A DNA stretch of 32,147 nucleotides. Source: Muribaculaceae bacterium (lineage in GTDB: Bacteria; Bacteroidota; Bacteroidia; Bacteroidales; Muribaculaceae). The position numbers were made by a program, and so were the translations under genes. Positions within the stretch are counted from its first letter, which is position 1. Each line of letters opens with the position of its first letter. Below, one piece after another: positions 30,553 to 32,147 of the stretch. A model generated the notes under the pieces. It was given only the letters and a program-made list of their open reading frames with translations. It searched no databases and was not told the DNA's origin. The stretch covers positions 1-32,147 of the forward strand of contig JAFLTN010000021.1 in assembly GCA_022510445.1 (NCBI GenBank), in the 5' to 3' direction.

Positions 30553-31278
30553 ATGTGGCCTTTCAAGAAAGTTAAGAGTTTGTCTGCCTCCGGAATATTC
30601 ACAGGTTTTACAGATTGGCATTCTCATATTTTACCAGGGGTGGATGATGGAGTAAAAAGTCTGAACGAATCATTAGAAATCTTGCAGGAATATGAAAATC
30701 TGGGCTTTAAGAAAGTGTGGCTGACTCCTCATATTATGGAAGATTATCCTAATGAAACTGCTGAGTTGAAGAGGATTTTTGAAGAACTTAAATCAAATTG
30801 GAAAGGTGATCTTGAAATCTCTTTAGCGTCAGAAAATATGCTTGACACTCTTTTTGAAGAAAGATTAGAGAAGAATGAATTTCTACCTATAGGAGATGAA
30901 GGGAAGCATTTGCTGATTGAGACTTCCTATTATACTCCACCCTTCGGAATGGATGAGATGATCGATAAGGCACGAAAAAAAGGATACCATCTGATATTGG
31001 CTCATCCTGAAAGGTACCGCTACATGGAGGAGAAGGATTATAAGAAACTAAAAGATCAAAACCTTTTATTTCAAATGAACCTTCTTTCTCTTGTTGGAGC
31101 TTATGGTGAGGCAGCCAAGAAAAAAGCTGAATGGCTTATAGAAAACGATATGGTTGATTTAGTAGGCACTGACATTCATCAATTGGATAATGTGAAAAAT
31201 GCAATTGAATTAAGTCCTAAGAAATTAGATTATATTAATAAAGTGGAGTCCATTGTTAGGAATTCAATATTAAACTGA
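30553..31278 (+). CDS. PHP-family tyrosine-protein phosphatase (CpsB/YwqE-like)
   Basis: Metal-dependent phosphatase expected to dephosphorylate the Tyr cluster of the upstream kinase. Seen: FTDWHSHILPGVDDGVKSL (HxH and Asp-Asp of the PHP metal site), VWLTPHIMEDYP, LLIETSYYTPPFG, LILAHPERYRYM, a FQMNLLSLVGAYGEAAKKKA stretch and VGTDIHQ (final Asp-x-His). The 241-residue length is typical. Unlike proteobacteria, which use a low-molecular-weight Wzb, this locus uses the Gram-positive-like CpsB type, as is common in Bacteroidetes. The gene ends 9 bases before the end of the convergent GT4 gene. An imperfect terminator-like repeat (GATCAA/TTGATC, 31286-31312) overlaps that gene's last codons. Confidence 0.92.
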   Translation: MWPFKKVKSLSASGIFTGFTDWHSHILPGVDDGVKSLNESLEILQEYENLGFKKVWLTPHIMEDYPNETAELKRIFEELKSNWKGDLEISLASENMLDTLFEERLEKNEFLPIGDEGKHLLIETSYYTPPFGMDEMIDKARKKGYHLILAHPERYRYMEEKDYKKLKDQNLLFQMNLLSLVGAYGEAAKKKAEWLIENDMVDLVGTDIHQLDNVKNAIELSPKKLDYINKVESIVRNSILN

Positions 31279-31285
31279 ATTAAAA

Positions 31286-31316
31286 GATCAATTTTCATTA
31301 AAAATCTTGATCCATT
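31286..31316 (+). terminator. Weak hairpin overlapping the GT4 gene end
   Basis: GATCAA (31286-31291) and TTGATC (31307-31312) are inverted repeats 15 bases apart, with ATTTTT following on the plus strand. The stem is AT-rich and short, so termination is only possible, not certain. Confidence 0.25.
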
Positions 31317-32147
31317 TTTCCATTATAGAATCAGGATAATTCTTCTTTGTTGTTTCAAAATTAATTTTACCCATCCTTTTTCTTTCTTCCCTATCTTCAA
31401 TCAATCGGCCTATCATATTGGCCATGCCTTCAATATCTCCCTCTTTAATCAGAAATCCGTTTGTCCCGTTTTTAATCAGATCTTTAGGTCCGCATGGAAA
31501 ATCAAATGAAATGACCGGAAGTCCTGTTTCCATGGCTTCAAGCATAACCATGGGCAATCCTTCGTAATGGGAAGACATCAGTAGGGCAGAACTTTTTAAA
31601 TATTCAGAATGAATATTTTTTGTCGGGACATTTATATTGACAGAATCCTTGAGTCCTAATTGCTCAATCTGGTGATTTAATTCATCTTTAAGTTCACCAT
31701 CGCCAAAAATATTTAATTTCCAATCCGGAAATTTATTATTTACTATTTTCCAGGCATTTATCAAGCGGTCAAACCCTTTTTGATATTGAAGCCTTCCCAC
31801 GGCTATCATTAATTTATTTTCTAAAGGGGCAGCATGGAAGGTCCTTTCTTCAATAAAATTATTAATTACGTCTGCGTTGTCAATTTCTTTCCAGTTTAAC
31901 CGATCTTCATTTGTCAGACAAATGAGTTTATCATATTTCTTTACTTCCTTCAGATCCTGTTTTGTCAAGATTCTGTCTACGATTTTCCATATTCCCGATC
32001 GGTTCCGTTTAAGTCTGAACCATCGGGTGAAGTGTGATTCAATTATTTTTTTTCTGACACGCTTCACTTTATTGACTATACTAACTTCGTAACCGTTAGT
32101 AGATATTATTATATCTGGCTTAAAAATATCTATATAGTTTTGTAGGA
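31288..32147 (-). CDS. Glycosyltransferase family 4 (N-terminus beyond right edge)
   Basis: GT-B fold glycosyltransferase. The frame is open upstream to the window edge (the segment before the GTG at 32067 reads KPDIIISTNGYEVSIVNK, a normal continuation), so the gene is truncated by the window, not by mutation. Seen in the C-terminal half: MIAVGRLQYQKGFDRLI, LNIFGDGELKDEL, SALLMSSHYEGLPMVMLEAM (the EGxPxxxLEA nucleotide-binding motif) and a GLPVISFDFPCGPKDLI stretch, characteristic of GT4. At least 286 residues are visible. It lies convergent to the phosphatase gene and probably belongs to the same polysaccharide locus. The donor sugar is unknown. Confidence 0.88.
   Translation of the reverse strand, partial: LQNYIDIFKPDIIISTNGYEVSIVNKVKRVRKKIIESHFTRWFRLKRNRSGIWKIVDRILTKQDLKEVKKYDKLICLTNEDRLNWKEIDNADVINNFIEERTFHAAPLENKLMIAVGRLQYQKGFDRLINAWKIVNNKFPDWKLNIFGDGELKDELNHQIEQLGLKDSVNINVPTKNIHSEYLKSSALLMSSHYEGLPMVMLEAMETGLPVISFDFPCGPKDLIKNGTNGFLIKEGDIEGMANMIGRLIEDREERKRMGKINFETTKKNYPDSIMEKWIKIFNEN

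Noticed and set aside
31288..32067. GT4 gene truncated by a mutation, starting at GTG 32067
   Set aside because: The frame is open to the window edge with normal GT4-like sequence, so the missing N-terminus is an edge effect.
1..32147. CRISPR array, integrase, insertion sequence, tRNA or rRNA
   Set aside because: I looked for regularly spaced repeats, transposase motifs, long terminal inverted repeats and tRNA-like clover segments and saw none that I could support.

Overview
The window looks like chromosome of an anaerobic Bacteroidales bacterium, of a Bacteroides, Prevotella or Muribaculaceae type. The reasons are that promoters repeatedly match the Bacteroidetes pattern TTTG-N19-20-TAnnTTTG, Shine-Dalgarno sequences are nearly absent, and the gene families are typical of the order: PorT-like barrels, paired DUF1573 proteins, a GlsB-like acyltransferase, Wzi, NhaD and an LpxH-type phosphatase. 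I assign the family by recognition and could not test it. I saw no rRNA, tRNA, CRISPR array, insertion sequence, phage gene or integrase.

Layout. Positions 1-2366 (+) hold the end of an unrecognised gene, a ROK sugar kinase and mannose-6-phosphate isomerase, which is a sugar-phosphate entry module. Positions 2367-5085 (-) hold a MIP18/SufT-like Fe-S assembly gene, an LpxH-like lipid A phosphatase with a terminator, and a NhaD Na+/H+ antiporter. Positions 5238-8943 (+) hold two tandem outer-membrane barrels and priA. The gap at 8944-9181 carries a well-formed promoter and a hairpin terminator with no gene between them, a candidate small RNA. Positions 9182-12835 (-) hold a GlsB-like acyltransferase and then three overlapping genes: a LegB-like 4,6-dehydratase, an ATP-grasp ligase and a CMP-sugar synthetase. 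Positions 13064-14220 (+) hold two DUF1573 exported proteins. Positions 14283-18330 (+) hold meaB, an acyl-CoA ligase and prfB, tightly packed.

From 18345 to the right edge the content is mainly surface polysaccharide: a GT8 glycosyltransferase and a TupA-like ATP-grasp protein (directly behind prfB), an SDR with its own promoter, a bidirectional terminator, a Wzi outer-membrane protein with a small lipoprotein (-), then a GT2 glycosyltransferase and a Wzx flippase (-). Divergent from these is the assembly and export unit: WecA/MraY-like initiating transferase, OPX (Wza-like) lipoprotein, Wzc-like tyrosine autokinase and CpsB-type phosphatase. A GT4 glycosyltransferase is cut by the right edge. 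Together these suggest a Wzx/Wzy-type capsule or exopolysaccharide locus: WecA primes the lipid carrier, glycosyltransferases extend it, Wzx flips it, Wzc with its phosphatase controls polymerisation, and OPX and Wzi export and anchor it. No Wzy polymerase is present in the window; it may lie outside.

Most of the window is ordinary core and capsule biology. The parts I would look at again are the promoter-terminator pair at 9035-9160, the three-gene LegB/ATP-grasp/CMP-transferase module that lacks the synthase and aminotransferase of known nonulosonate pathways, the unusual ROK kinase, and the prfB gene without a frameshift site and with SPY instead of SPF.
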